This document shows positions 1-11,649 of a stretch of DNA of 64,000 bases, piece after piece. Within the stretch, counting starts at the first letter, position 1; each line of letters begins with the position of its first letter. The notes under the pieces are model-generated. The model ran no database searches, was not told the DNA's origin, and worked only from the letters and a program-made list of their open reading frames with translations. This DNA is from Symsagittifera roscoffensis (lineage: Eukaryota > Xenacoelomorpha > Acoela > Convolutidae): the NCBI RefSeq assembly GCF_963678635.1, contig NC_087067.1, positions 50,152,233-50,216,232 on the forward strand, in the 5' to 3' direction. The translations under genes and the position numbers were made by a program.

Positions 1-43
1 TTCTTTTCTCAGTTTGATCGACATAACAATGTAGTCATTCGAA

Positions 44-703
44 CTATCTGAGTCCCAGCGGTGGACTGCTTCCTTTGGATCGTTCAACCATCCGACCGAG
101 CTTGCGTAGTGCGATGCGTTCTCGTCCTGGTCCTGTTGAGGATCTCCACATGCCTCGACATGTGCGCTTGTAGTGTCCGGTTTTTCTACAGAAATGGCAA
201 GAAACAAGTTTCGCCGGGCACATCGCAATGTGGTAAACCCACCTCGAGTGTTTCCTCTGAGGGCTCCTCTGCCACCCCGATGATATGGGTGTCGGTAACC
301 ACCGCGAATTGCTCTCACCGGTTCCGTTTTTATCTGAAGCGCCGGCGCCGTAGCGAGTCCTCAACCGGAAGCGTTGTAAGTTTTGGCGTAGTTATCCCCT
401 CGCTCCTTCGATAGTGCAATCTGGTTAACTTCATCCGGAGTCTTAGTAGATCGACAGAGTTCCGTTTGCGCCTCCTTATTCGACATATATAAATAAGTCC
501 CGTAGAATCCTTCGCTCTAGCGTTCCCAGTTCGCAACTTGCCGCTAGTCCGCTTAGTACTGAATGAAACATTTCTAACGTCTCCCCGTCCCTCTGTTTTC
601 TAGACAATAATTGATAGGTTTCGAACGTCTCGTTCCTTTCCTTTTTGAAAACGCTCTCGAACTCGTCCAGCACACTCAGATATCTCGTCGTTGCCAAGTC
701 CAA
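44..703 (-). pseudogene. Retrotransposon gag fragment, frameshifted
   Basis: Minus-strand remains of an LTR-retrotransposon-type Gag. At 476-703 a helical, charged segment reads like the capsid part of Ty3/gypsy or BEL-type Gag. The frame then breaks near 476-480, and Gag-like reading resumes in another frame over about 400-480. At 44-364 the minus strand encodes an arginine/glycine-rich stretch and a zinc knuckle of the form C-x2-C-x4-H-x4-C (C-H-F-C ... G-H-Y ... T-C), which binds RNA in Gag proteins. At least one frame change and a stop separate the parts, so it is not intact. Downstream pol would lie to the left, outside the window. The family assignment (Gag with zinc knuckle) is fairly safe, the clade is not. 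Confidence 0.6.
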
Positions 704-1230
704 GTGGGGCTTCCGATTGTGGAGCTCATCATGACCCCGCTCCCCCAGACAAAGATACAGATTTGACTAGAGGGTCTGCTGCGCCTCTACACGGTTTTTT
801 CCTTGCACCTCCTCCGGCAGCGCCTCAATTCGAGTTGCTGTCAACTTCCGAGCGAAATAAAACGGCGTAGGATTAAATGCATGCTTTTCCATTTCCTTGT
901 TATTAAATCATTGTTTCGGTTTTTCATTGGGTATTTGCGTACGCATTTTTAAAGACCTTGAAAATCGTCAAAAGAGTGGTTCGATCAAAGAAATTTACAG
1001 ATAGATTTTTAGATTGCGGCTTAATGAAGGAACTTCAAACAAGGCTGCTTAGATTAGTTTCGAAACCTTTACAAGTTACTCGTTTTCGTTTTGATTTGAG
1101 AAAATGAGAGCTATCAAAACCAAATTGAATTGTATCAAGATGTCAGTAATTGAGTTGCTTGCTTCAGAAACTATACATTTTTTCCGATTTGATTGAAACA
1201 ATCAAACTAAATTAATAATTTCAAGGTTTC
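704..1230. other. No gene seen
   Basis: AT-rich sequence between the gag remnant and the MULE-containing block. The first 200 bases may be the 5' part of the retroelement read on the minus strand. I see no motif that proves this. Confidence 0.4.
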
Positions 1231-1231
1231 A

Positions 1232-1400
1232 AAATTTGAAAAGCTTCAAGAGTTTTTACCTGTTTGCGAGCCAACCTATATTACGGTTCCTTGACATTCT
1301 ACACTATTTCCATCTACCCTGTGCTAATCGATCCTATACTATTCTATCCTGCATGCTAATCTACCCTATTCCAATCTACCCTATACCATTCTACTTAATA
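1232..1400. repeat. Left flank repeat of the MULE block, ending in CTACCCTAT-type tandem repeats
   Basis: From 1232 to about 1285 there is a segment whose near-copy lies in the same direction at 3237-3293 (shared stretch ...GCGARCCAACCTATATT...). It is followed by about 110 bases of an imperfect short tandem repeat (units like CTACCCTATACCATT). The tandem part is the reverse complement of the AGGGTAGATTAGTATAGGG-type tract at 3028-3165. Confidence 0.5.
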
Positions 1401-1799
1401 ATTAAAGCAATTGAAACTTAGCCCATCCTCTTGAAGAGTCCGAAACAGCTTATTTTCGAACAAATCAAAGAACAATTAATTGTGATCAAAGAATAATTGA
1501 CGCACGTGAACAAAATATCAAAGCAACGTAAAATGGTTCAAAATGGAAATGAGTTCAAAGCATGAACGGACAGAATTTTAAGTCCAATTTTGCTATAGAA
1601 ATGCGTTGCGGCTATCAAATCGCTAAGTCAAATTTTGAATGAAATTCGGAAATTACTGAAGGTTTAAATAGTTAATCATAAAAAGAGGGGTAGACCCCCG
1701 AGTAAATTGCATAAAGTTTGATAAAATAAACAAAATTAGGAATGACTTAATTGCGCGAGAGAATACAAATATTTCGAAATAGTCTTTGTTGAAATTGTT

Positions 1800-2841
1800 G
1801 CAAATTTTTCTCACTTTCTCATTCAATTCCCTCTACTTCTTGCGACTGGAGTTGCTGTTTCCCACATTGCTTTCATTATATTGAATTTTTGATTGGCAGC
1901 ATCCAATTTGATTTGTTCCAGAAAGGTGTGAATGGATGGGTGGTTTCCTTTAAAAAGAGTAGCATAGCCAAGATGCCAGCCTTCTACAGCATTTGTGGTC
2001 CTTATTAATCCAGCAGCTGCTTCTTCGGAACGATTCCAAAGGTTTACTGGAAAGAGAGGGTCGCGAGAATTCCTTTCGATGGTTTCGCCTTGGATGTAGG
2101 TGCATTGGAAGTATGAGGCTACCTCATCAAGTTTTTCAGTGATGTTGTCGTCGAGATCAAATTGGTCACACTTTTTCGATCTCCTCAATAACCAAATCGA
2201 AAGCAGCATTGACCATTTCAACTGGTACAAAACTGAGTGCTGTGACTAAGCGCAATGACAAATTGAGTTCGTGATTAGTTTCATAGTCGCTTTAGGCCCA
2301 CATCGTTTATTTTCCGGTTGAACTCTTGACATAAATGAAAATAGTAGTCTTTAAGCAACGCTCCGGTATGACTAGCGAAAAGATTTAGTGCTGCACGTCC
2401 AAAATTGAGGAGAATCCTGTGAGGCTCGGTGTTTTCGGTAATGGCTGATAATCCCTTCTCACCCTTTTTTGTGTGCTCTCTTTTGTTTGGCAAAAGTGCA
2501 TAATTGCATGGGGGTTAAATCCAGCGAGTTGAATGTGGATGCTGTAAAGTTGATAAAATCGAATAGGGCAAACTTTGAATGTTCCGTCACACAGCCAAAC
2601 ATCTCGATGTAATATCAAACTCTGGATTTTGTCGCGATCTCCATTCTTTGTTTCCTGTTTTTTGGTAACCTCTTGGCCACCGATTACAAGCCTTCTCTGA
2701 TTCTGTTGGGATAGACCCCAAGAAATTTGACTCATTTTGGTAAATGTCATTCCAAGGAAAACTGATATAATGACGTAGTTTTTGTTTCATTTTTGTACGT
2801 GATATTGAAAATTGGGGATTAAAACCTGTTAATTGAAACAA
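1800..2841 (-). pseudogene. MULE-type transposase, broken into several frames
   Basis: Four overlapping or adjacent minus-strand reading frames (2841-2587, 2750-2385, 2493-2281, 2230-1823) together resemble a Mutator-like (MULE) transposase, as found fused to FLYWCH domains in many invertebrates. The core signature D-G-T-F-K-V-C-P with F-Y-Q-L-Y following is in the second frame, holding the first catalytic Asp. The last frame carries the C-terminal R-T-T-N-A-V-E-G-W-H motif typical of this group. Frame changes and stops separate the pieces, so the copy is dead. No complete terminal inverted repeats were found, only the short tandem tracts on each side. Family assignment is good by motif; clade unknown. 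Confidence 0.65.
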
Positions 2842-3019
2842 ATTTCAGAATTTGAGGCTCAAATTGCGATTTAGTCTGTTGAACAATTTCCTTAAGTGAA
2901 AGACTCAAATTGAGTCCAAAAATTTGGACTCAAACGAATTACCACGTGCTGCTAGCTTTCCGATTCTAATTAGGACTTTGTAAGATTACATTAACTATGC
3001 GCCAAATCGACACAGGTTA

Positions 3020-3293
3020 AACTGGTATATAGGGCAGATTAGTATAGGGTAGATTAGTCTAGGGTAGGTTAGTATAGGGAAGATTGGCTTAGGGTAGAGT
3101 AGTATGTAGGTTATAATGGCATAGGGTAGAATGGTATAGGGTAGTTTGGAATAAGGTAGATTGTCCTGTCACCTATATTGCTACTTGCAAACCTACAGAA
3201 GCTATCGAAATAACTTTCAATATTTCAAAGGTTTCAAACTTTGAAAAACTTACTTCAAGAATTTTAAACTGCTTGCGAACCAACCTATATTGC
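3020..3293. repeat. Right flank repeat of the MULE block (AGGGTAG-type tandem tract)
   Basis: About 140 bases of imperfect 10-12-base units (TAGGGTAGATTAGTA, TAGGGTAGAATGGTA), the reverse complement of the 1290-1395 tract. Next comes a direct copy of the 1232-1285 segment. The unit resembles but is not the animal telomere repeat. Confidence 0.5.
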
Positions 3294-3513
3294 TGTAGAA
3301 TATGAAATTCTAGGCTAACCTAAGTATTGCGTGGACACATTCCTGTGACTAGAGCGCTGTAACCCTCCCCTTTTTTGTCTCTCTTCGGATTGTACGCGCT
3401 ACCATACATAAATAGCTTCTGCCCCAGTTCGGCCTCGCTTATGTCCGGAGACGTAGTTCCATTTAGGAGGGTTCAGGTCACTTCGGTACTCGTAGATATG
3501 CACACCGTGTAGT

Positions 3514-3755
3514 TCAGCCAAAGGTAGGAAGGGTGTTCATCTCATGAAGCACTATTTTTCCTCTCCTGTAAAGTGTGTTGTCAGTCATTGTGAACGGGGC
3601 AGCTTTACGCTTAAACGCCTTCCGTTGAGGATTAGTTAGGTCGGGAAGGGGCTTACGATCACCCGTTAATACAGCCCCGCGATAATCGACTATTTTCTTG
3701 TATGTTTCGAACTTGATTAAAGCGCGCGAGTTAATAGTGGAGACATACGTTGTAA
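3514..3755 (-). pseudogene. Probable retrotransposon pol remnant
   Basis: The minus strand has an open, strongly non-random reading frame ending at a stop at 3514-3516. It contains R-K-A-F-K-R-K-A followed by L-Y-R-R-G-K, resembling the linker between RNase H and the zinc-binding (H2C2) part of integrase in LTR-retrotransposon Pol. The zinc-binding His and Cys residues are not present in frame, so it is a fragment. The region is richer in G+C than its surroundings. It lies upstream, not downstream, of the gag remnant at 44-703 on the same strand, so the two are probably different insertions. Assignment is by resemblance only. Confidence 0.35.
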
Positions 3756-3839
3756 GCTTAGTTTAGTCAATAGAGCTAAGTAGCAGAGTAAACTATTTGT
3801 TAAGTTGGAAAATCGACCAAAACAAACAGACTAAGCAGG

Positions 3840-5460
3840 ATTTTAAAACGGTACCGATTTTGCAACCCCCCCCCAAATGGAAACTACCGGGGCTAGCTTT
3901 ATGAAACTTATAGGACGGACACTAGAGATGATTTGACCCGGCATGCAAAAATCCAGACCCTTCGGACCCCCGGCCCGAGGTGATAACGGTCCCCGGAAGT
4001 GTAAATGGACCTATCAGAACTCGGAAACTAGCGGTGGTTTTGGGCTCAAACTTTAGTATATTGTAGGCCTAGTTAAGGGAAGCTTAAGTTCAGAATCCCA
4101 GACTCCTAGGACCCCTACTTCCGGTTTTATGCCCTAAGTAAACAAACCCACCCCTAAATTCCGTAGGTCGTTTCTCGGCCTCCAATGAGTGCAGGGAGCT
4201 GAAACTTGGAGGGATGATAGGTAGTGGAAAGACACATCTTGTATTATAATTTGAACCAAATCTGGCGGTTGGATCGGAAGCTATTAGCACTTAAAAAAAA
4301 CATCCCCCCAGACCGAAAATAGGCAGTTTACGCGAAATGATGAACGGTAGCATAATGATTTATTGCGGCAATGGACATAAGATACGAACCCTGAAAAAAG
4401 ACCCCTGGTGAGTGAAAACCCTCCGGCGACTCCTTCCGGTGTTAATAGCCTTTTTCCGGAAAAATTTGATAATGGACCTTAGGAATGGGATAACTTGTGA
4501 AGTATTAATGGGATATAAATGAAACTTAAATGTAGCTAGGACCCCATGGTATTCTAAACCCAAATATGGAAGTTTGATCCCGGTTGACCCCTGGGTGACC
4601 TTAAGTTGACCTTTGGGTGTTTTTACCCTAAAATTGCATGGAAAACCCCGAGATTAACACCGGAAAGTGGCGTATTCCCCAGCCCAACCCCTGGAAATGA
4701 GAATGGGCTACCTTGCCAAAGTGTGGTGGAAAACTTCAATATTGGGTACTAAAGCAGAAGTTGATAGAGATATAGCTTCTGCATTGCAACCTAGTAATAG
4801 GACCGTAGCATGAGAATTAAATCTAAATAGTATGAATGAACGGGGAATTTACTTGGCTTCCCGGGGGTGACTTTTTGGTTCGATTTGACCCCTAATAGAC
4901 GAACTACGTTCCCCTGATAGCGAGAAGGTCGGGATTGGAATAGAGTACAGATCGAAAGTTTAGATGCTTGTAATAAATTCGCTACACATGAAAGGGGTCT
5001 CTACCTACCCTTAGGAGGTCGGAACGTTAATGTGATAATTAAAATAAAGACCTTGGGATGGTCACTGAGTAAATATAGCATGGTTTGGAGGTTGAGTTGA
5101 ACTCGAGGGCTGAAGTCACTGAGGTCAGGAATTAGTTGAGTAGAATCGTATAACTTTTGTTTGCTTGGTCAAGTTGTGACACCTACAGCATACGGGGTAT
5201 CTAATAAGCGTGAAAAGATTGATAAAAGAAACCGATGTTGGCACGTGGCAGAGTTGACAGGGGGAGGGATATAGCCTTAAACATGTGCGGACGGGTGATT
5301 CAAGCGGATATCAGGACTGATAGGGAATGGTGTGACTTAACTAAACCTAAGTGTAAAGAAAGATAAGGAATTGGAGGGTACCGGAGAGCCTGTAAGATTT
5401 AGAACAATTATTGCAAGCGAATCGAGTAGTTGGTTCTCGGAGTAAGAGAACAATTATAGA
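3840..5460. other. GC-richer block without recognisable gene
   Basis: About 1.6 kb with base composition unlike the AT-rich flanks and many phrases such as GACCCCTGG and GACCCCC. No long frame in either direction and no conserved motif. It may be the leader or gag-side remainder of the element whose pol remnant lies just before it. That is inference from position and composition only. Confidence 0.3.
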
Positions 5461-5499
5461 AAAAATAGTAGATAGTTGCTTCTCGTCAGAGATTCTCTA

Positions 5500-5523
5500 G
5501 AGAGAGAGAGAGAGAGAGAGAGA
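5500..5523. repeat. (GA)n microsatellite
   Basis: About 11 GA dinucleotides following TTCTCTAGA. Confidence 0.9.
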
Positions 5524-6484
5524 AAATAGTTAGTGATCAGTAAAATTAGTGGGAATTAGCTTGCAATCAAGCAATTGCGCTAAAAATCGAAATAACTTTT
5601 CAAAAAAATTTTCAAAGTTTTATAGCTTGATAGCTCGCTTTACAATTTTTTTTCTTCAATTTTTTGTCTACACATGTTTCCAAATTGATTCAGGCCAACA
5701 AACGCCTACATTCAAAACTTTTGAAGTTTAAGCACACCAATTTAGGCAATCAGATCAATTTAAAATTTGAAGTTTCATGCTTGAATTTTTGTCTTCAGAA
5801 AATTGATTTTCAATTTTGCAAAGGAATTCAAGCCATCAAAACACCTTCAAAAGTTTCGTTTTTTCTTGATGTGGTAGTTTGCTTCAAAAAGTTTATCCTT
5901 TTCGTAATTCATTGCAAGCCAAGCCGTCAGCTTGAATTGAATTCAAGTGAATTCAGTAAAGCTGATTTTATAAGTTAAAGCAAAACCAAACCTTTTATTT
6001 TAAATAGGATTGCTTGTCATGCAAGCGAAAGAGTTACTGAACATTTCATGTATGGCAGTTGTTCTGCCAAAATCAATACGGAAAGAGCTAGAGGGTTTTT
6101 GAAAATTTAACTCAAGTCTCCAGTTTTTCTGCATCAAACTATACTTGTAACAAAATATAATTAAAATGCAATTTTAAATAAGAGTTAAGTTTACCGTTTT
6201 CATTTTAGGTTTTTGTCTCTAAATTGTTATGACTGTTCTTTTTTTATGTGATAGTCAGTGTGTCTGTTTTTGTTTTTGTTTCCAAGGCTTGCGAAGATAT
6301 TATGTTTGATGTAAATACAATAGTTGCTATAATGCTTGTTATGTAAAGTTAAATATCTTCTGTTTTATGGTCGCTAATTTTTTTTTGTTTCATTTTTGTC
6401 TGTAGAGTCCTTCAAGAATTCCGGTTGAGTTAAATATAATAGAATGTTCTGTGGTCTCAGAAGCAATGGCATTTTTCAGGTATA
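5524..6484. other. NFS1 upstream region
   Basis: AT-rich sequence without coding signal. Just before the NFS1 start there are two good acceptor-like sites: a T-rich tract ending in CTGTAG at 6405 and TTTTTCAG ending at 6479. The 5' leader is therefore probably spliced (or trans-spliced). I cannot place a promoter. Confidence 0.35.
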
Positions 6485-9400
6485 ATGAAAATGTTAAGTA
6501 TATTTGCTCGGCCAATGAGCCGCGTTATGCCGCAGTGTGCGAGGAGAAATTTTTCCGCAGCCCAGGCCAGTGTAAAAGATGCTCCAGATATCAAGGAGGA
6601 GTTCCGGCCACTCTATCTGGACGCTCAGGCCACTACACCTATGGACCCAAGAGTCGTGGACGCCATGATGCCATACCTGGTTACACATTACGGAAACCCG
6701 CACTCGAGAACACATTCTTACGGGTGGCAATCAGAAACAGCTGTTGAAAAGGCCAGGGAGCAAATTGCGTATTTGATTAACGCAGATCCAAAGGAGATTG
6801 TATTCACTTCAGGAGCTACAGAGTCGAATAACATTGCCGTAAAAGGAGTTGCGAGGTTTTATAAAAGCAAGAAAACTCATTTGATCACATGCCAAACAGA
6901 GCACAAATGTGTACTTGATTCTTGCCGCTTTCTACAAGGCGAAGGCTTCAAGGTCACGTACCTTCCTGTGAAAACAAATGGTTTGATTGAACTTGAACAG
7001 TTAGCACAAGCGATTACACCAGAGACCAGTTTGGTATCGATTATGACAGTTAATAATGAAATCGGAGTAAGGCAACCAGTTGAAGAAATTGGCTCGCTTT
7101 GTCGTGAGAAGGGAGTGTTTTTTCACACCGACGCCGCCCAGGCTGTTGGTAAAATACCTCTGGACGTGAACAAAATGAAAATTGATTTGATGTCAATCAG
7201 GTGATGTGATACAAATGCAAATGGACCATTTGATCAGAAATTGACTTCGAAAAATTGTAGAGCTTTTTGTTTTTTAATTGTAGAGTTTTTTGGTAGATCC
7301 TAGTTTTTATTAATTGTGAGAATAATAATTTGCTGAAAACTGGAGAATTTAAACAATTGAATGCTGCTACTCATGACTAAAAATGAGCCGGCGCTCTTTA
7401 GGATTTATTTCCTGGGACAAGAATCTCCCAAATGTTAATTGAAGAAAAATATGCGATCACTATTATTGCTATTTTATCATCTATCGACTTGACAAAGCTA
7501 GAAAAGATTGTTCTGTTTCTTAATCAAAGTATTCTGGTTTGGTTGAGTTCCTTTGCAAAGTTAGTTGGTTCTGTATTGAAACTACAGAGATATATCAGTT
7601 CGATTTGATCTAAATAGAAACATGTGTGTGCCACTCTTTGTATCACATCTAACCTGTTTTGTGTGTGGTCGATCTCAGTGGTCACAAGATATATGGACCG
7701 AGAGGGGTGGGTGCACTGTATGTGAGGAGGAGGCCGAGGGTGAGGGTGGAGGCCATCCAGAGTGGAGGGGGACAGGAGAGGGGCATCAGAAGTGGCACTG
7801 TGCCCAGCAACTTAGTCGTCGGATTCGGTATGTGTTAGTTAACAACCAACTAGATGTGTCGTAGGAGTATAAAACCCTATAAATTTTATCTATAACAATC
7901 GGGCCGAGTAGAAAGCTGCATTCGTGTCCTATTAATAGCTTGGTCAAGTAATTTTTTCTGGCTGGGTTTGGAAAATTCGATGATTTTTGTTTTATTTCAC
8001 CGAATTGCAAAAAAAAGTAGCTCTTTTTTGGAGAAATGATCAATCGCGAGTAGTTCAAAGAAGCCGAGATCCCCGGTTTTTTTTCTACTGATTTCCTGTG
8101 TCATATTTTAAATATTGAAGATATGATAGTCTTATACTATTTCTGACTTTGCTTTTAACATCAAGGATGTGCTGAGAATTCTTTTTTTGTCATTTTACAG
8201 TTTAAAACTAGAGCGAAATAACGAATATTTGATGCGAGCGAACTATTAAATGTAGTTTCACAATTATAAATTACAAATGACCGGAAGGAAACTCGTAAAG
8301 AACGTTGAACGGTACCGAGATATCATCCTCAATTCATTGTCCGTTAACTCAATGATACGTGAATACTTCGCGATAGCTCAAACAGCTGTCTCTTAGGATA
8401 TTTAAATTAAGAATAAGATTTATCTTTGGCTTCGACAGCGGGTAACAATGTTCCCGGAATGTAAACAAATTTTTATCTGAATCTGAAATGATTGTCCAAT
8501 ACGTTTAATTTGCAATTATTTAAAAAAAAGAATTGAAAAAAAAAATAGATTTTACATATGACTAAGACATTTCAGGAGCTGCGTGTGAATTGGCCTTCGA
8601 GGAGATGGACTACGACACAGATAGAGTGTCATATTTGTCAGAGAGACTGGTGAATGGAATCACGTCACAGCTGGACCACGTGATCCGCAATGGGGATCCA
8701 GACATGACATACCCTGGATGTGTGAATCTCTCATTCGCACACGTGGAGGGAGAGAGTCTTCTTATGGCTCTCAAGGTGGGCAGAAAATACTCGTTACTTC
8801 AGAATGCAATATTGGTTATTTGTGTCATTATATGGCTTCCTCGTTGCAATTTTAAGCTGCCTCGTTTCATGTTCTGTTATCAATGAAACTCCATAATGTA
8901 ATCTCCTTAATTGCGATGATTTTGCGTTAGTTGCTCTTGCATATATCAGAACTAAATTTGTCTTGCGGCGGTATCAATGTCATTTTAGTGAATATACCCT
9001 GTATCAGAAACATTTTTTGTGGCATTTAACTGTAATACATATAGTAAATATCAAGATTCTATGGAAAACCAAATTGTTTTGATCACTGATGCATCACACA
9101 TTCGAAGGAAAATGAAAAGAAATTAACACACAAATTACAAAAATGCATTTATAATAAACAGCATTAGGTTTTGAGCCATTCTAGTGTTCGACGGTGTGAT
9201 TAAGAGATTAAGTACTACCCTGAGATTAAGAGTCCCATGCCCTGTCGACTGCGCTAGCTGTGTTGAGTAACTTATGTTTGCTGTTTCAGGACATTGCACT
9301 CTCCTCTGGCTCTGCATGTACTTCTGCCTCTCTGGAGCCCAGTTATGTGTTGAGGGCCATAGGCGCAGACGAGGACATCGCCCACTCCTCCATCAGATTC

Positions 9401-11649
9401 GGAATAGGAAGGTTCACAACAGAAGCAGAGGTAAATCTAATCTCCCTTATGCTAACTTCGATAAAAAACCGTTTCAAAAACCATTTGGTAACGTAACAAG
9501 AAATATAATTGCTTTATTTATATTATGTGCTTTTCAATACACGATCAAGAAGCTAATGTAGCATTTGATGTGATGACTAATTATGATATTTTTGGCGACG
9601 ATGGTTTTGTATCATCAAGATCAAATAATGTGTGTGATAATGTTGAGAAAAGACTTCAAGAAAAACTTAGGACCCGAGCTTTGGATTGAAATGTGTTATA
9701 AGCAAAATCAGGCACTACACGTTGTCTTCAGATGAAGTGTGTCGATATGTAGGTTTTTGATAGTGTTGATTCGGGTTGATATTGATTGATTAGCGAAATA
9801 TACTATCAGTAATCTGAATGAAATTATAGTAAAAGCTAAATTATTGGCAGTTTTTTTTTCATCATCGAACCTGAAGTTCATGTATGATTAAAACATGTAT
9901 TATGAAATTACATGGGATGTAGTTTTTAACGCTATGGAAAGATTTTTTTTTTACTTTTCCCGAACATTGTTTTTACCGATTTTGAAAAGGTGGTTATAAG
10001 GTAAAGAACGCTCACTCCCCTGCGTGCCTGCTTATTCCTCTTTTTACCTTATTCAATTTCTACAGCCTTCAAAAACTCTTTTGAGGAGATGAATGTTTGA
10101 CCCAGCTTTTTTTCATTTTCTCATAAAACACCCTGCCAATTATGAGATTTTGATTTCATTCGAAAGCAAAGCAGCTTCCCTGGACAACCGGCTACGCCCT
10201 AATTGTTTATCGAAATATTGATAATGACCGCGAAAAAGGCCATTTTTTGGCATTTCGGTCGTTTTTTCTTAAAAAGTTTTGGCCTTTCTCGAACCCTTCT
10301 ATGCCAAATTTTATATCAAAGATTTCATCGAAACAACAGGATGTGTGAAGCCTCCATGCATAGAAGGCTACACCCTGTTTATGGTCTACGGAAACGAAAA
10401 ATTTTTGAAACAACCGTTTGTGGAAACTTTTCGATTTTCTCGAAAACTAACCCCTGCCAATAATGAGATTAACGGTCCAACCAAATAAATGGGCCGTGTG
10501 CTTCTTTGCTGCATAAGCAGTTTTTCCACAATATTTATTGGAAACAATTTTAAGCTTTCGTAAAAGTCCAATTTGTTTCGTTTTTGTGGCTGTTTTTTTT
10601 TGGAAAATTTTTGACTTTTCTCATAAACTAAGCTGCCAAATCTGAGATGAAGGCTTCATTTGAAGAAACAGTTTGTGCGAGTTTTCTTGCAGGATTGACA
10701 ACCCTGAATGCTTGAAGGAAAACTGTTTGGTTCTTCGGAAAAGTCCAACTTTAACCGTTTTTGCAATTTTTTCAATTGTTTTCACTTTTCTCGAAAAATA
10801 CCCTGCAAAATTTGAGATTCAGAGTTCTATAGAAAAAACAGGTTATGGGAATCTTCCCTGCATAAGTGAGTCAGCGGCAAATTGTTCCTCCTTAATTTTG
10901 TGGAAAAATTGTTCTGAACTTAATAGTCAAAATTTTGAGATTTCGATAGTTTTTGGAAGTTTTTTTTCTCAAAAGCTGCCCTGACAATTCTGAGCTTGAG
11001 TGTTCAGTTCAACAGAAATAGTTCAGAGAGCTTTCCTGTACAACAGGCTGTTTCCTCTTTTTTTTTAGAAAACTGGTAGGGCCTTAGGAAAAACTTAAAG
11101 AAATTTTTCCACCTTTCTTGAAACCTACCCTGTAAAATAATCTTTCTTTGATTTCAAATGAAAGAACGGGTATTAAGACTCTCACTTACATAAGCTGCTT
11201 TTGATTTTAGGAGAGCAACCACTAAGGTTTTGGGAAAAGCCCATGTTTTGAAATTTTGTAAATAACGCATTTCATGCATCAGTACAACATATTCTAAATT
11301 TATCAAACAGGTATCTCCAGCTTTAGCTGAACCCTAGATTTTTGCATCTTAAGATACCTGTTTTATTAAACAAGAATTCTTTTTCATTTTACCAGAAAAA
11401 CAGTATCTATAAATTTTTAATTAACCTAAAATGCGCTGCTTTTTAAACCGATTTAGATGTTCAAGGTCACCGATACTGCTTTCAATTTGGCATTAACTAA
11501 ATATGTATGTGTTTGAATTGCATGTGTAGGTCGATGTGACTGTGGCCAAGACAGTGTACCACGTGAACAGACTGCGGGAGATGAGTCCCTTGTGGGAGAT
11601 GGTGCAAGAGGGCATTGACCTCAAGACCATCAAGTGGACACAACACTAG
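6485..11649 (+). CDS. NFS1: Cysteine desulfurase, mitochondrial (five coding exons)
   Basis: PLP enzyme that takes sulfur from L-cysteine for Fe-S cluster assembly and tRNA thiolation, with ISD11/LYRM4, acyl carrier protein, ISCU and frataxin in mitochondria. Coding exons: 6485-7200, 7679-7827, 8576-8775, 9290-9430, 11530-11649; introns are all gt-ag, phases 2, 1, 0, 0. The sum is 1,326 nt, 441 residues plus stop, close to the human protein (457). The N-terminus ([10 protein letters not shown], later A-R-R-N-F-S-A) looks like a mitochondrial presequence. The conserved body starts at [15 protein letters not shown] motifs T-E-H-K-C and H-T-D-A-A-Q-A are present. The PLP lysine is Lys242 in S-G-H-K, whose Ser codon is split by intron 1. 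The sulfur-accepting cysteine is Cys365 in S-G-S-A-C-T-S. The C-terminus [15 protein letters not shown] matches animal NFS1. All key residues are intact. Confidence 0.97.
9205..9262 (-). repeat. tRNA-Lys-derived fragment (SINE head)
   Basis: On the minus strand the sequence follows the 5' half of a tRNA-Lys(CTT): a D-arm-like GCTAGCGCAGTCGACAGGGC and an anticodon stem-loop with GGGACTCTTAATCTC. The T-arm and acceptor are degraded. It lies in NFS1 intron 3, just before exon 4. It cannot be a functional tRNA; a decayed SINE is the likely source. Confidence 0.55.
9431..11529. repeat. NFS1 intron 4 with degenerate ~175-bp tandem repeat
   Basis: From about 10,000 to 11,270 a phrase of the type TTTTCTCRAAAACTACCCTGCCAA-nTGAGAT, then a 'CTGCATAA' phrase about 60 bases later, recurs near 10117, 10290, 10435, 10613, 10787, 10963 and 11112. 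Spacing is about 145-178 bases. Related copies occur at 34790-34920 and 38985-39480. The block's opening phrase (CGCTCACTCCCCTGCGTGCC, followed by CTACAGCCTTCAAAAA) is shared with 38995-39062. It is a dispersed element with internal repetition; no frame is coding. Confidence 0.55.

Noticed and set aside
1290-1395. Telomere-type repeat
   Set aside because: Unit is TAGGGTAG/AGAATGGTA-like with irregular length, not TTAGGG.
6451-6747. Open frame overlapping the NFS1 first exon (also 6494-6730 minus)
   Set aside because: Shadows of the conserved NFS1 reading frame; no independent motif.
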